A stretch of 64,000 nucleotides of DNA from Chromohalobacter sp. 296-RDG (lineage in GTDB: Bacteria; Pseudomonadota; Gammaproteobacteria; Pseudomonadales; Halomonadaceae), in contig NZ_JARANY010000003.1 in assembly GCF_029889885.1 (NCBI RefSeq), positions 90,488 to 154,487 of the forward strand. The letters are read 5' to 3'. Of this stretch, positions 50,362-58,244 are shown piece after piece. How positions within the stretch are numbered: the stretch's first letter is position 1; every line of letters begins with the position of its first letter. The translations under genes and the position numbers were made by a program. Below the pieces are notes generated by a model. It did not search any database and was not told where the DNA came from. It worked only from the letters and a program-made list of their open reading frames with translations.

Positions 50362-52812
50362 ATGTTGGAACTGTTGCTCATCGTCGTGGCGCTGGCAGGC
50401 CTGGTCTGGATCATGCGTCGAGAGGCGGGTGCCTTGCCGGCGTTGGGGCTTTTAGTGATCCTCGGCGCCATCGGCATCGTCTTCGGCGCAGTGATCGTGG
50501 GCGTGCTGCTGTGGCTCGGCGCCCTGACCGTGGCGGCCTGCGGGCTACCCACATTGCGGCGCCGATGGCTGACTCCGCGCCTCTTCGCAGTTTTCAAGAA
50601 GTCGGCGCCCAAGGTCTCAGAGACCGAGCGTATCGCCCTCGAAGCGGGCAGTGTGGCCTGGGACGGCGAGCTCTTCTCCGGCCGCCTCCAATGGCAACGG
50701 CTGCTGGATTTCGGCACCACGGAACTTAGCGAGGAAGAGCAGGCTTTCGTCGACCATCAATGCGCCGTGGCCGCCGGCATGTGCAACGCCTGGGAGATCG
50801 CCCGCACGCGCGCCGATCTGCCCCCCGAGTTGTGGGACTACCTCAAGCGCGAAGGCTTCTTCGGGATGATCATCCCCAAGCGCTATGGCGGGCTGGAATT
50901 CTCCGCCAAGGCGCAATCGGCGGTATTGCAAAAGCTGGCCGTCAACGAGACGCTGATGGTCACGGTCGGCGTGCCCAATTCGCTGGGGCCAGGTGAGCTG
51001 CTGCTCAAATACGGCACCGAGGAACAGAAAGATCATTACTTGCCACGCCTGGCGGATGGACGCGAGATTCCCTGCTTCGGGCTCACAGGACCGCGCGCAG
51101 GCAGCGATGCTACCTCGCTGCCCGATGTGGGCATCGTCTGCCGAGGCAAACACAATGGCGAAGACGTCCTCGGGCTCAAACTCACCTTCGAGAAACGCTG
51201 GATCACATTGGCACCCATCGCCACCGTGGTCGGCCTGGCGTTTCGCATGTTCGACCCCGACGGCTTGCTCGGCGAGACCGAAGACCTGGGCATCACCTGC
51301 GCGTTGATCCCTCGCCATACGCAGGGTATGGAGATAGGACGCCGCCACCATCCCATCGGCAGTCCTTTCATGAATGGGCCGATTCGCGGCCAGGATGTCT
51401 TCATCCCCCTCGAGTGGATCATCGGCGGCACCGAGATGGCCGGACAAGGATGGCGAATGCTGGTCGAGTGCCTGTCCGTCGGGCGCTGCATCACCCTGCC
51501 CTCCGGCGCTTCGGGCATCGGTCGCTACGCGCTGGGATGGGCCGGTGGTTATACTCGCATTCGGCGTCAGTTCAATCTGCCCGTCGCCGAAATGGAAGGT
51601 GTCCAGGAGCCCCTGGCGCGTATCGCCTCACATGCTTATATCGCCCAGGCAGCGGTCATGCAGACCGCCAACACTATCGACCACGACGTCAAGCCGGCAG
51701 TGCCCTCGGCCATCCTCAAGAGCCAGTTGACCGAATTCCAACGCAGCATGCTCGCCGATGCCATGGATGTGCACGGCGGACGCACGGTAACGCTGGGGCC
51801 GCGCAACTACCTGGGCATCGCCTATGCCGCCAATCCGGTGTCGATCACCGTGGAAGGCGCCAATATCATGACGCGCAACCTGATGATCTTCGGCCAGGGC
51901 GCGATTCGCTGCCATCCCCATGTACTCGACGAACTGGCCGCCAAGGACAACGACGATCTCCCGGCCTTCGACAAGGCCCTCTTCCGCCACGCCGCCATGG
52001 TCTTCGGCAATGCGGCGCGTGCCTTTACGCTGGGCCTGGGTATCGGCAAGCCAAGCGTTCCTTTCGACGAGATCGCCGCTCCTTACGCGCAGGAAGTCGC
52101 ACGTCTGTCCGCAGCTTTCGGCCTGTGCGCCGATGCCGCCATGGCGAGTCTCGGCTCAGGGCTCAAGAAACGTGAAATGCTCTCGGCGCGCCTCGGCGAC
52201 GTGCTGTCCAATCTCTATCTCGCCTCGATGCTGCTCAAGCAGTGGCACGAGTCGGACAACGTCGAGCATGAGGCAACGCTATTGCACTACAGCTGTCGTA
52301 CGCTGCTCCACCGCGCCGAGCAGGCGTTCATCGAATTGTTCGATAACCTACCCAACCGAGCCTTGGCGACGACCCTATCGGCTATCGCGATGCCGCTTGG
52401 TCGGCGCTGGCACAAGCCTCACGACCGCTTCACACGCGATATCGCTCACGCCGTCTCTAGCGACAGCGCCCTGCGTCACAAGCTGCTCAACAATACCTGG
52501 GATACGCAAGACGCCGGACAACGGGATAACCCATTGGCGCGCTATAACGCCTTGCTTGCCGACAGCGAGCGTGCGGAGCCGCTCTACCGGCGTATTGGCA
52601 AGGCCTATGGCAAGGGCGAATTACCCGCCGAGGCACTGCATCCCGAGCAGCGCGTGGAAGCAGCCTGGGAGTCCGGTTTGATCGACGATGAGGAAGCCGA
52701 CTTCATGCGGCGTTTCGAGGGTGAGGTACTGGAGATGCTCAGCGTCGACGATTTCACCTTCGATGCCTTCGCGCTCGACAAGGAAAGTGTGGTGTGGCAC
52801 GACACGGCATGA
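50362..52812 (+). CDS. fadE: Acyl-CoA dehydrogenase FadE
   Basis: 816 residues, the FadE size (814 in E. coli). First step of fatty-acid beta-oxidation. Two hydrophobic helices at the N-terminus (ELLLIVVALAGLVWIM and GLLVILGAIGIVFGAVIVG) fit membrane association. The dehydrogenase core has IPKRYGGLEFSAKAQSAVLQ, CFGLTGPRAGSDATSLPD, and DAMDVHGGRTVTLGPRNYLG. A long C-terminal helical extension is specific to the FadE family. CAGGGAGAG upstream supports ATG 50362. 164 bases separate it from the RND operon. Confidence 0.95.
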   Translation: MLELLLIVVALAGLVWIMRREAGALPALGLLVILGAIGIVFGAVIVGVLLWLGALTVAACGLPTLRRRWLTPRLFAVFKKSAPKVSETERIALEAGSVAWDGELFSGRLQWQRLLDFGTTELSEEEQAFVDHQCAVAAGMCNAWEIARTRADLPPELWDYLKREGFFGMIIPKRYGGLEFSAKAQSAVLQKLAVNETLMVTVGVPNSLGPGELLLKYGTEEQKDHYLPRLADGREIPCFGLTGPRAGSDATSLPDVGIVCRGKHNGEDVLGLKLTFEKRWITLAPIATVVGLAFRMFDPDGLLGETEDLGITCALIPRHTQGMEIGRRHHPIGSPFMNGPIRGQDVFIPLEWIIGGTEMAGQGWRMLVECLSVGRCITLPSGASGIGRYALGWAGGYTRIRRQFNLPVAEMEGVQEPLARIASHAYIAQAAVMQTANTIDHDVKPAVPSAILKSQLTEFQRSMLADAMDVHGGRTVTLGPRNYLGIAYAANPVSITVEGANIMTRNLMIFGQGAIRCHPHVLDELAAKDNDDLPAFDKALFRHAAMVFGNAARAFTLGLGIGKPSVPFDEIAAPYAQEVARLSAAFGLCADAAMASLGSGLKKREMLSARLGDVLSNLYLASMLLKQWHESDNVEHEATLLHYSCRTLLHRAEQAFIELFDNLPNRALATTLSAIAMPLGRRWHKPHDRFTRDIAHAVSSDSALRHKLLNNTWDTQDAGQRDNPLARYNALLADSERAEPLYRRIGKAYGKGELPAEALHPEQRVEAAWESGLIDDEEADFMRRFEGEVLEMLSVDDFTFDAFALDKESVVWHDTA

Positions 52813-52849
52813 AAAAAGCGCGGCCGCGCCTCGCTGAGACACGGCCGCG
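52812..52849 (-). terminator. Terminator of the short rlpA paralogue
   Basis: Read on the minus strand, CGCGGCCG (52842-52849 complement) and CGGCCGCG (52819-52826 complement) pair and are followed by TTTTTT. It starts within the fadE stop codon, so the two convergent genes are very tightly packed. Confidence 0.8.
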
Positions 52850-52858
52850 TGGGATGGC

Positions 52859-53251
52859 TTACGGCAACGGCGTCACGCGTACCGGCGCCGTACCGTCGTC
52901 CAGCATATCAAGACGTTCGGCTGCACGGCGCGAAAGATCGATGATGCGCCCTTCGGTAAAGGGGCCTCGGTCGTTGATTCGCACCGTCACGTGACGATCA
53001 TTATCCAAGTTGGTGACACGCACACGGGTATCGAACGGCAGTTTGCGATGCGCGGCGGTCAACGCCTGGGCATCGTAAGGCTCACCGCTAGCCGTCTGCT
53101 GTCCTTGAAAGCGATCATGATAGTAGCTGGCCTGGCCACGCTCTGCGGTCCCGCCGGACGCTTCGCCACCGTCGGTGGCACATCCCGCCAACGCCACCGC
53201 GGCAACCACCCAGCCCACGACCGCCACTCGTCGGGATACGTGGCCCACCAT
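52859..53251 (-). CDS. Short RlpA-like double-psi beta-barrel lipoprotein
   Basis: 130 residues. Lipobox VALAGC, then a short Gly/Ser linker and a complete DPBB domain: RGQASYYHDRFQGQQTASGE, FDTRVRVTNLDNDRHVTVRI and NDRGPFTEGRIIDLSRRAAE. The conserved Asp of NDRGPF is kept. It lacks the SPOR domain of the paralogue at 2621-3538, so it may act away from the septum, or depend on another targeting signal. Its start overlaps the quinone oxidoreductase stop by one base. Confidence 0.9.
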   Translation of the reverse strand: MVGHVSRRVAVVGWVVAAVALAGCATDGGEASGGTAERGQASYYHDRFQGQQTASGEPYDAQALTAAHRKLPFDTRVRVTNLDNDRHVTVRINDRGPFTEGRIIDLSRRAAERLDMLDDGTAPVRVTPLP

Positions 53252-54228
53252 CAGGGTAATAGCACCGTCGACCCCGTCGTCTTGCGCGCCGCCAGGGCTT
53301 CTTGTGCCTGGGCGGCCTCGCTCAGGGGGTAACGGTTGGCGACATCGATGGCGACCTTGCCGCTGGCGATCACCTCGAACAGTTCCTCGGCCATGGCCTC
53401 GAAGCGCTCACGCGTGTCGGCATAACCGTTGAGGCTGGGTCGCGTCACGAACAGGGCGCCCTTCTGATTGAGAATGCCGATGTTGACGCCTTCGACCGCA
53501 CCGGAAGCATTACCGAAGCTGACCATCAGGCCACGTTTTTGCAGGCAATCCAGCGACGTTTCCCAGGTATCCTTGCCTACCGAGTCATATACCACCGGCA
53601 CCATCTCGCCACCGGTCAACTCACGCACGCGCTCGACGACGTTTTCCCGCGTGTAGTCGATGGTCGCCCAAGCCCCGTTGCGCTTGGCCAAATCGGCTTT
53701 CTCGGGCGAGCTGACAGTACCGATCAATTTGACGCCAAGCGCTTTCGCCCATTGGCAGGCGATGGAGCCGACGCCACCTGCGGCGGCATGGAAGAGAATC
53801 GTCTCACCTTCCTGCACCCGATAGGTCTGACGCAGAAGATATTGCACCGTCAGACCTTTGAGCATGGCCGCCGCTGCGGTCTCGAAGCTAATGGCCTCGG
53901 GCAACGTCACGACCTTCTCCGCCGGCAACACGTGCTGCTCGGCGTAGGCGCCCAACGCCCCCTGGGCATAAGCGACACGATCGCCCGGCGCGAAGCCCTC
54001 CACGCCTTCGCCAACCGCATCTATCTCGCCGGCCCCTTCGGTGCCCAAGCCGGACGGCAGGCTCGGCGCAGGATAAAGCCCGGTACGAAAGTAGATGTCG
54101 ATGAAATTCAATCCCACCGCGCGATTGCGAACGCGCACTTCACCTGGGCCAGGCTCGACGGGGGTAACGTCGACATATTCCAGGACCTCGGGTCCACCGG
54201 TACGAGTAAACTGAATACGCTTGGCCAT
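53251..54228 (-). CDS. qor: NADPH:quinone oxidoreductase (Qor-like)
   Basis: 325 residues, zinc-free MDR family. FTRTGGPEVLEYVDV at the start, PSLPSGLGTEGAGEIDAVGE, the NADPH loop HAAAGGVGSIACQWAKALGV, and a C-terminal GSTVLLP. These follow the Qor/crystallin-zeta pattern. One-electron or two-electron reduction of quinones is the family activity. AAGGAAGG upstream is a strong ribosome binding site. Coupled to the downstream lipoprotein gene by a one-base overlap. Confidence 0.93.
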   Translation of the reverse strand: MAKRIQFTRTGGPEVLEYVDVTPVEPGPGEVRVRNRAVGLNFIDIYFRTGLYPAPSLPSGLGTEGAGEIDAVGEGVEGFAPGDRVAYAQGALGAYAEQHVLPAEKVVTLPEAISFETAAAAMLKGLTVQYLLRQTYRVQEGETILFHAAAGGVGSIACQWAKALGVKLIGTVSSPEKADLAKRNGAWATIDYTRENVVERVRELTGGEMVPVVYDSVGKDTWETSLDCLQKRGLMVSFGNASGAVEGVNIGILNQKGALFVTRPSLNGYADTRERFEAMAEELFEVIASGKVAIDVANRYPLSEAAQAQEALAARKTTGSTVLLP

Positions 54229-54370
54229 GCAACCTTCCTTATGAAGCTAACGAATCTAGGCTTTCATCCAAGCGCCGAACGTCCGCCGGGTCAAGCCATC
54301 CGACCCCAAGAATGCGACCGACGTGGCGCATCGCCACTAAAGTCGCATGGCATTGCCCCGGCGAGCATCT

Positions 54371-54943
54371 TCACACGCGGCCGTCGAAACGCTCCAGACC
54401 AGCGATGAAACGCGCCTTGTATGACTCAAAGGTCTCGGGCTCGCGCTTGAAGGTCTGCACGATGCCCTCCGCATTGAAACGCAACGGTTTCGTCAAAGCA
54501 TCCGGCGTGACTGTTTCATGCTGCGCGGCCAAGCCCAGGCGCATGCCATCCGGCATTTCCAGCCATCGGGTGATGCCGCAATCGCGAAAGAAGGTTTCGC
54601 TGGCCTCGTCGGGGGCATGCACCCGCAAGGGCGCGCGTGTGGCCATTTCCCTGATCAGACGTTTGACATGCTCTTCGTCGCCCCCGGACTCCGGTGTCGA
54701 GAGTAATGACACTTCCATACCTTGGCCTTCGATGTCCGAGACCAACAGCAGCATGGCGAGAATCGTCTGCTGCTCGTCGGCCAGGACGAAAATGCGCGCC
54801 GCGTCCTGCTCGAACAACACCCCCAACGTGCCAGTGAAGGTCACCAGGGGATCGAGCCCGGCTTTTTGGCCATACACATTGGCGCACAGCTGTGCGAGAC
54901 ACGCCTCGCGGCTTTCCGGATTCTTGACATGAATGATTTTCAT
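54371..54943 (-). CDS. Uncharacterised 190-residue protein
   Basis: I do not recognise this protein. ATG 54943 follows GAGAG; the open frame runs further upstream without support. It has no signal peptide or membrane segment. The layout (KIIHVKNPESREACLAQLC, an acidic ILAMLLLVSDIEGQGMEVSL strand pair, then VKRLIREMATRAPLRVHA and a FFRDCGITRWLEMPDG stretch) is reminiscent of a GNAT-like alpha/beta fold, but no acetyl-CoA loop is convincing. The C-terminal third is Lys/Arg-rich. Codon use is like its neighbours. Confidence 0.8.
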   Translation of the reverse strand: MKIIHVKNPESREACLAQLCANVYGQKAGLDPLVTFTGTLGVLFEQDAARIFVLADEQQTILAMLLLVSDIEGQGMEVSLLSTPESGGDEEHVKRLIREMATRAPLRVHAPDEASETFFRDCGITRWLEMPDGMRLGLAAQHETVTPDALTKPLRFNAEGIVQTFKREPETFESYKARFIAGLERFDGRV

Positions 54944-55184
54944 CGGTCTCTCTGGCGGTCGGGCGCCGTCTGTCGGCCAAAGCGCCAGACGACTGATCTC
55001 GAAACAAGGCGCGCAGATTAGCATATCCTCGAACGCCGCCCCATGGCGATACGGTCATGATCCTGTCAAAAAGGTATCTCAACCTAGGCGGCAAACCCGA
55101 CGTGAACGGCATGCCTTCCACCACTGAACCAATGCCGGTACGGCATGCCATAATACTCATCGGCCATTCGCGAGGTTCGTTTAC

Positions 55185-56009
55185 ATGCCACTTTCTTCAA
55201 GCAGTACCACCTTGCCGCCGACAGCCGCTGCCCAGCGCGAGGTACAAGCCTCGCCGATCAGCGAGACAGGCCTCGTACTCCCCCACGTTATCGCGCATCG
55301 CGGGCTTTCCGCGCATGCCCCCGAGAACACGCTGGCGGCGGTACGCGCCGCCCATGCGGCCGGATGCCGTTGGGTGGAACTCGATGTCCAGCAACTCGGC
55401 GATGGCACCCCGGTGATCTGGCACGATGCCGGCGTACGGCGCTGCTCCAACGGACGCGGCAAGTTGCGGCATCTCGATCTCGCTCAGGCACACCAACTGG
55501 ACGTGGGCAGTTGGTTCAGCCCGGCGTTTCGCCACGAGCGCATGGCGACGCTCGACGAGATGCTGGCACTGATCGCCGAATGCGACATGGGGCTCAATCT
55601 CGAGCTCAAGATCAGCTATCGGCAGAGCCCTGAAGCTCTGGCCAAGGCCGTCGTTCCGCGTCTGCAGGCAGCGCTTCCACCCTCGCGACTGCTGGTGTCC
55701 TCGTTCGACCGAGACGGGCTGCGCGCTGCGCGCGAAATAGAGAACGATCCGCACCGGCTACGCCTGGGGCTGCTCTACGACAAGCTTCCCGAAGACTGGC
55801 GCGCGGATGCCGAAAACCTTCTGGCGTATAGCGTCCACCTCGACTGGCGCAAGCTGAAACCCGCCGCTGCCAGCGCCGTACGTGAAGCCGGCCTGCGCCT
55901 GCTGTGTTATACCGCCAACGACCCGGCTGTTTTTCTGCCCCGCTGGGCATGGGGCGTCGATGCCGTGATCAGTGACGACCCGCCTGGTTTCACGGACGCC
56001 TTATCCTAG
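55185..56009 (+). CDS. Glycerophosphodiester phosphodiesterase
   Basis: 274 residues. Hydrolyses glycerophosphodiesters such as glycerophosphocholine to glycerol 3-phosphate and alcohol. HVIAHRGLSAHAPENTLAA holds the HRG...PENT motif; WVELDVQQLGDGTPVIWHDA has the metal Glu, Asp and His; LNLELKISYRQSP and DAVISDDPP complete the TIM-barrel pattern. No signal peptide, so cytoplasmic (UgpQ-like). GAGG nine bases upstream of ATG 55185. A product choline pool could feed BetA, but they are far apart and this is speculation. Confidence 0.93.
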   Translation: MPLSSSSTTLPPTAAAQREVQASPISETGLVLPHVIAHRGLSAHAPENTLAAVRAAHAAGCRWVELDVQQLGDGTPVIWHDAGVRRCSNGRGKLRHLDLAQAHQLDVGSWFSPAFRHERMATLDEMLALIAECDMGLNLELKISYRQSPEALAKAVVPRLQAALPPSRLLVSSFDRDGLRAAREIENDPHRLRLGLLYDKLPEDWRADAENLLAYSVHLDWRKLKPAAASAVREAGLRLLCYTANDPAVFLPRWAWGVDAVISDDPPGFTDALS

Positions 56010-56152
56010 CCGTCCTCTAGTCGTTGAAAAGCGCACAAAGCACACGGCAAATACACGCTTTGCATATTCATGCCGCGCGTACCATGCGTCATGGTAATCC
56101 TTGGCCATCTCGCTTTATCGCTTTCATGCTGCTCCTGCATCGGACAACGCCC

Positions 56153-56971
56153 ATGAACCCGTCGACCTTGATCGGCATCGCCGCCAGTGTGCTGCTGCTC
56201 GCCACCGTCGTGCTCTTCACCGCGCAAACGCCCAGCAGCTTCTTCAATTTCCCCGGCCTCGCCATCGTCATCACCGGCACGCTGGCCGCTACGTTCATCA
56301 GCTATCCCATGCGCGAGGTGGTGCGCGTCTCGCGCTTGGTGGGACTCGTCTTCCGTCGCGAGAACAGCCGTATCGACGAGGATATCCAGACGCTGGTCTC
56401 CATGGCGCGCCACTGGTTTCGTGGCAACATTCGCGCCATCGAAGCCGAGCTCGAAGACACGCGCAACCCCTTCCTGCGCACCGGAGTATCGCTGGTCATC
56501 GCCAATACCCAGGACGACGAGATTCACGACGTCCTGCGTTGGCGCATCGCACGCATGCGAGCGCGCGAGTACGCCGAGTCGCAGATCTTCCGCACCATGG
56601 CCACCTATGCACCAGCGTTCGGCATGCTGGGCACCTTGATCGGCCTGATCAACATGCTCGAGGTGATCGACGGCGGCGACTTGACGGTAATCGGTCCGCG
56701 CCTTGCCATCGCCCTGATGTCGACGTTCTACGGCATCCTGCTCGCCAACCTGCTTTTCAAGCCGATTGCAGTCAAACTGGAACGCCGCACCGAGGAACGT
56801 CTGATCGAAATGCACATGGTCATGGAAGGGGTGATGCTGATCGCCAAGCGCCGCCTGCCATCGTTCGTCGAGGACACGCTTAATTCCTTCATGGCCGAGC
56901 ACCAGGACGAGATCCGCGAACCGGCACCTCGTACGCCCAAGCGGTCACGTGAGGAGGAAACGGTGGCATGA
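56153..56971 (+). CDS. MotA/PomA-like stator protein
   Basis: 272 residues from ATG 56153; an upstream open frame exists but lacks a ribosome signal. Four hydrophobic segments in the MotA order: TM1 (5-25), TM2 (30-48), a long cytoplasmic part, TM3 (SQIFRTMATYAPAFGMLGTL, IGLINMLEVI) and TM4 (LAIALMSTFYGILLANLLF). The Pro in TYAPAFG and the ion-path residues are kept. Stator ring partner of the next gene, which overlaps it by four bases. No other flagellar gene is nearby. Confidence 0.85.
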   Translation: MNPSTLIGIAASVLLLATVVLFTAQTPSSFFNFPGLAIVITGTLAATFISYPMREVVRVSRLVGLVFRRENSRIDEDIQTLVSMARHWFRGNIRAIEAELEDTRNPFLRTGVSLVIANTQDDEIHDVLRWRIARMRAREYAESQIFRTMATYAPAFGMLGTLIGLINMLEVIDGGDLTVIGPRLAIALMSTFYGILLANLLFKPIAVKLERRTEERLIEMHMVMEGVMLIAKRRLPSFVEDTLNSFMAEHQDEIREPAPRTPKRSREEETVA

Positions 56972-57810
56972 GCCGTGCGACGCATCGCTACGCCATCGAC
57001 GCCAGCGATACCTTGATCGCCCCTGTCAATCACGCGGGCGATGAAGGCGGCGGCTGGCTGATGAGCTATCTCGACATGCTCACCTTGCTGATCACCTTGT
57101 TCGTACTGTTATTGGCATTAACCGGAAACGACGACAGCACCGCCAGCGACACGGCACTCGCCTTCCCCGCCCTGGGCGTGCCCACACTGCAAGCGCCCGC
57201 ATGGTCGCCGAACTTCTATACCCCACCGCGTTCGAACAAACGCTACGTTGCGCCGCGTGACACCGCTTTCTATACGCCACCGCCGATGTCGCCACGGCCG
57301 CCACGCGTGATCATGGTCAACCCGGCGCCCGCCAAGACCTTGATGACGAGCGTCGAGGCCTCCCGCGATCCCCGTCGCGTGCGCCAACTGACGAGTACGC
57401 TCAAGCCCTTGATCGATGGCGTGGTCGTGACACAAAGCGCCCGGACACTGAACTTCCGCATCGAGAACCGCCTGCTGTTTTCCAGCAGCCGCGCCGGCCT
57501 CACCGACGAGGGCCGCGAGGTTCTGCGCCAGCTGCTGGACTCACTGCAGCAATACGAGGGCGATATCACCATCGAGGGTCATACGGATAGCCGGCCCATC
57601 GCCACCGACCGTTTCCCCTCCAACTGGGAACTCTCCACGGCACGTGCCACCGCCGTCTTACGCTTCCTGGTAGAAGAAGGACTCGATAGCAATGAGCTAC
57701 GCGCGGTGGGGTATGCCGACACGCACCCGCTAAAAAGCAATGCCACGGCCGAGGGACGCGCGGCGAATCGTCGTGTCGAGCTGGTCCTGCATGAACCCGA
57801 AAGCCAGTGA
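56968..57810 (+). CDS. MotB/OmpA-like stator protein
   Basis: 280 residues. One TM helix with the ion-carrying Asp in GWLMSYLDMLTLLITLFVLL, then a Pro-rich linker (YTPPRSNKRYVAPR and MSPRPPRVIMVNPAP) and a C-terminal OmpA-like peptidoglycan-binding domain (ITIEGHTDSRPIATDRFPSN, NWELSTARATAV, GRAANRRVELVL). Paired with the MotA-like gene. The Asp and the NWELSTARA motif are typical of MotB/PomB rather than of TolR or ExbD. H+ versus Na+ coupling cannot be settled from sequence; in a halophile Na+ would not be surprising. Confidence 0.86.
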   Translation: MSRATHRYAIDASDTLIAPVNHAGDEGGGWLMSYLDMLTLLITLFVLLLALTGNDDSTASDTALAFPALGVPTLQAPAWSPNFYTPPRSNKRYVAPRDTAFYTPPPMSPRPPRVIMVNPAPAKTLMTSVEASRDPRRVRQLTSTLKPLIDGVVVTQSARTLNFRIENRLLFSSSRAGLTDEGREVLRQLLDSLQQYEGDITIEGHTDSRPIATDRFPSNWELSTARATAVLRFLVEEGLDSNELRAVGYADTHPLKSNATAEGRAANRRVELVLHEPESQ

Positions 57811-57920
57811 CCGGTTTCATGGCGGCCCGACGAGCGGCCGGCGATCAAGCTCCGCGTACTTGACATGACCGGCGTTTGACTTAGCGGTAACGGCCAAGCA
57901 GAATCCCCACCCGTCGAGAC

Positions 57921-58116
57921 CCAGGTGCTCGGGAAACGGGTGAAAGTCCCGTACTGCCCCCGCAACGGTAATCGCGCTACATCGGAAATCGTCGCTGCCA
58001 GCCGCGCATGCGACCGTCACTGCTCTTTGCTTAGCTCGAGTGGGAAGGCGTTTCCGCCCGGTGTCGGATCTTTTCCGCCGCCAGCGCGTCAGTCCGGAGA
58101 CCGGCCTGCGTCTCAG
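57921..58116 (+). promoter_or_regulatory. Cobalamin riboswitch
   Basis: The hallmark core GGGAAACGGGTGAAAGTCCC, followed by CTGCCCCCGCAACGGTAA (the B12-box region), and the 3' AGTCCGGAGACCGGCCTGC (58091-58109), fit the cobalamin aptamer. Together with 57811-57920 and 58117-58244 this is the only gene-free stretch above 300 bases in the window; upstream of the aptamer I see no clear feature besides a presumed promoter. It controls btuB on the plus strand. Confidence 0.93.
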
Positions 58117-58200
58117 CACTGGCTGATGCGGAGGGCTTCGCCAGTGGCGACCGTTGCATTTACGCTGTCCAGGCGACGCGGCGGCGTCACCTCTTGTCCT

Positions 58201-58242
58201 CCTCATCGCGTAACTCGTTTCTTACGCTGATGAGGCGTTTTT
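58201..58242 (+). promoter_or_regulatory. Expression-platform hairpin burying the btuB ribosome binding site
   Basis: CCTCATC (58201-58207) pairs with GATGAGG (58229-58235), and GCGTAA (58208-58213) with TTACGC (58222-58227), with one bulged T and loop CTCGTTTC. The btuB Shine-Dalgarno GAGG (58232-58235) is wholly in the 3' arm, nine bases before ATG 58245. CGTTTTT follows directly, so the hairpin could also terminate. Confidence 0.75.
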
Positions 58243-58244
58243 AT

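Noticed and set aside
56153..57810. MotA/MotB-like pair as a possible Zorya (ZorAB) antiphage unit
   Set aside because: ZorA normally has a long coiled-coil tail and is followed by zorC and zorD or zorE. Here MotA is of normal size and the next genes are a riboswitch and btuB.
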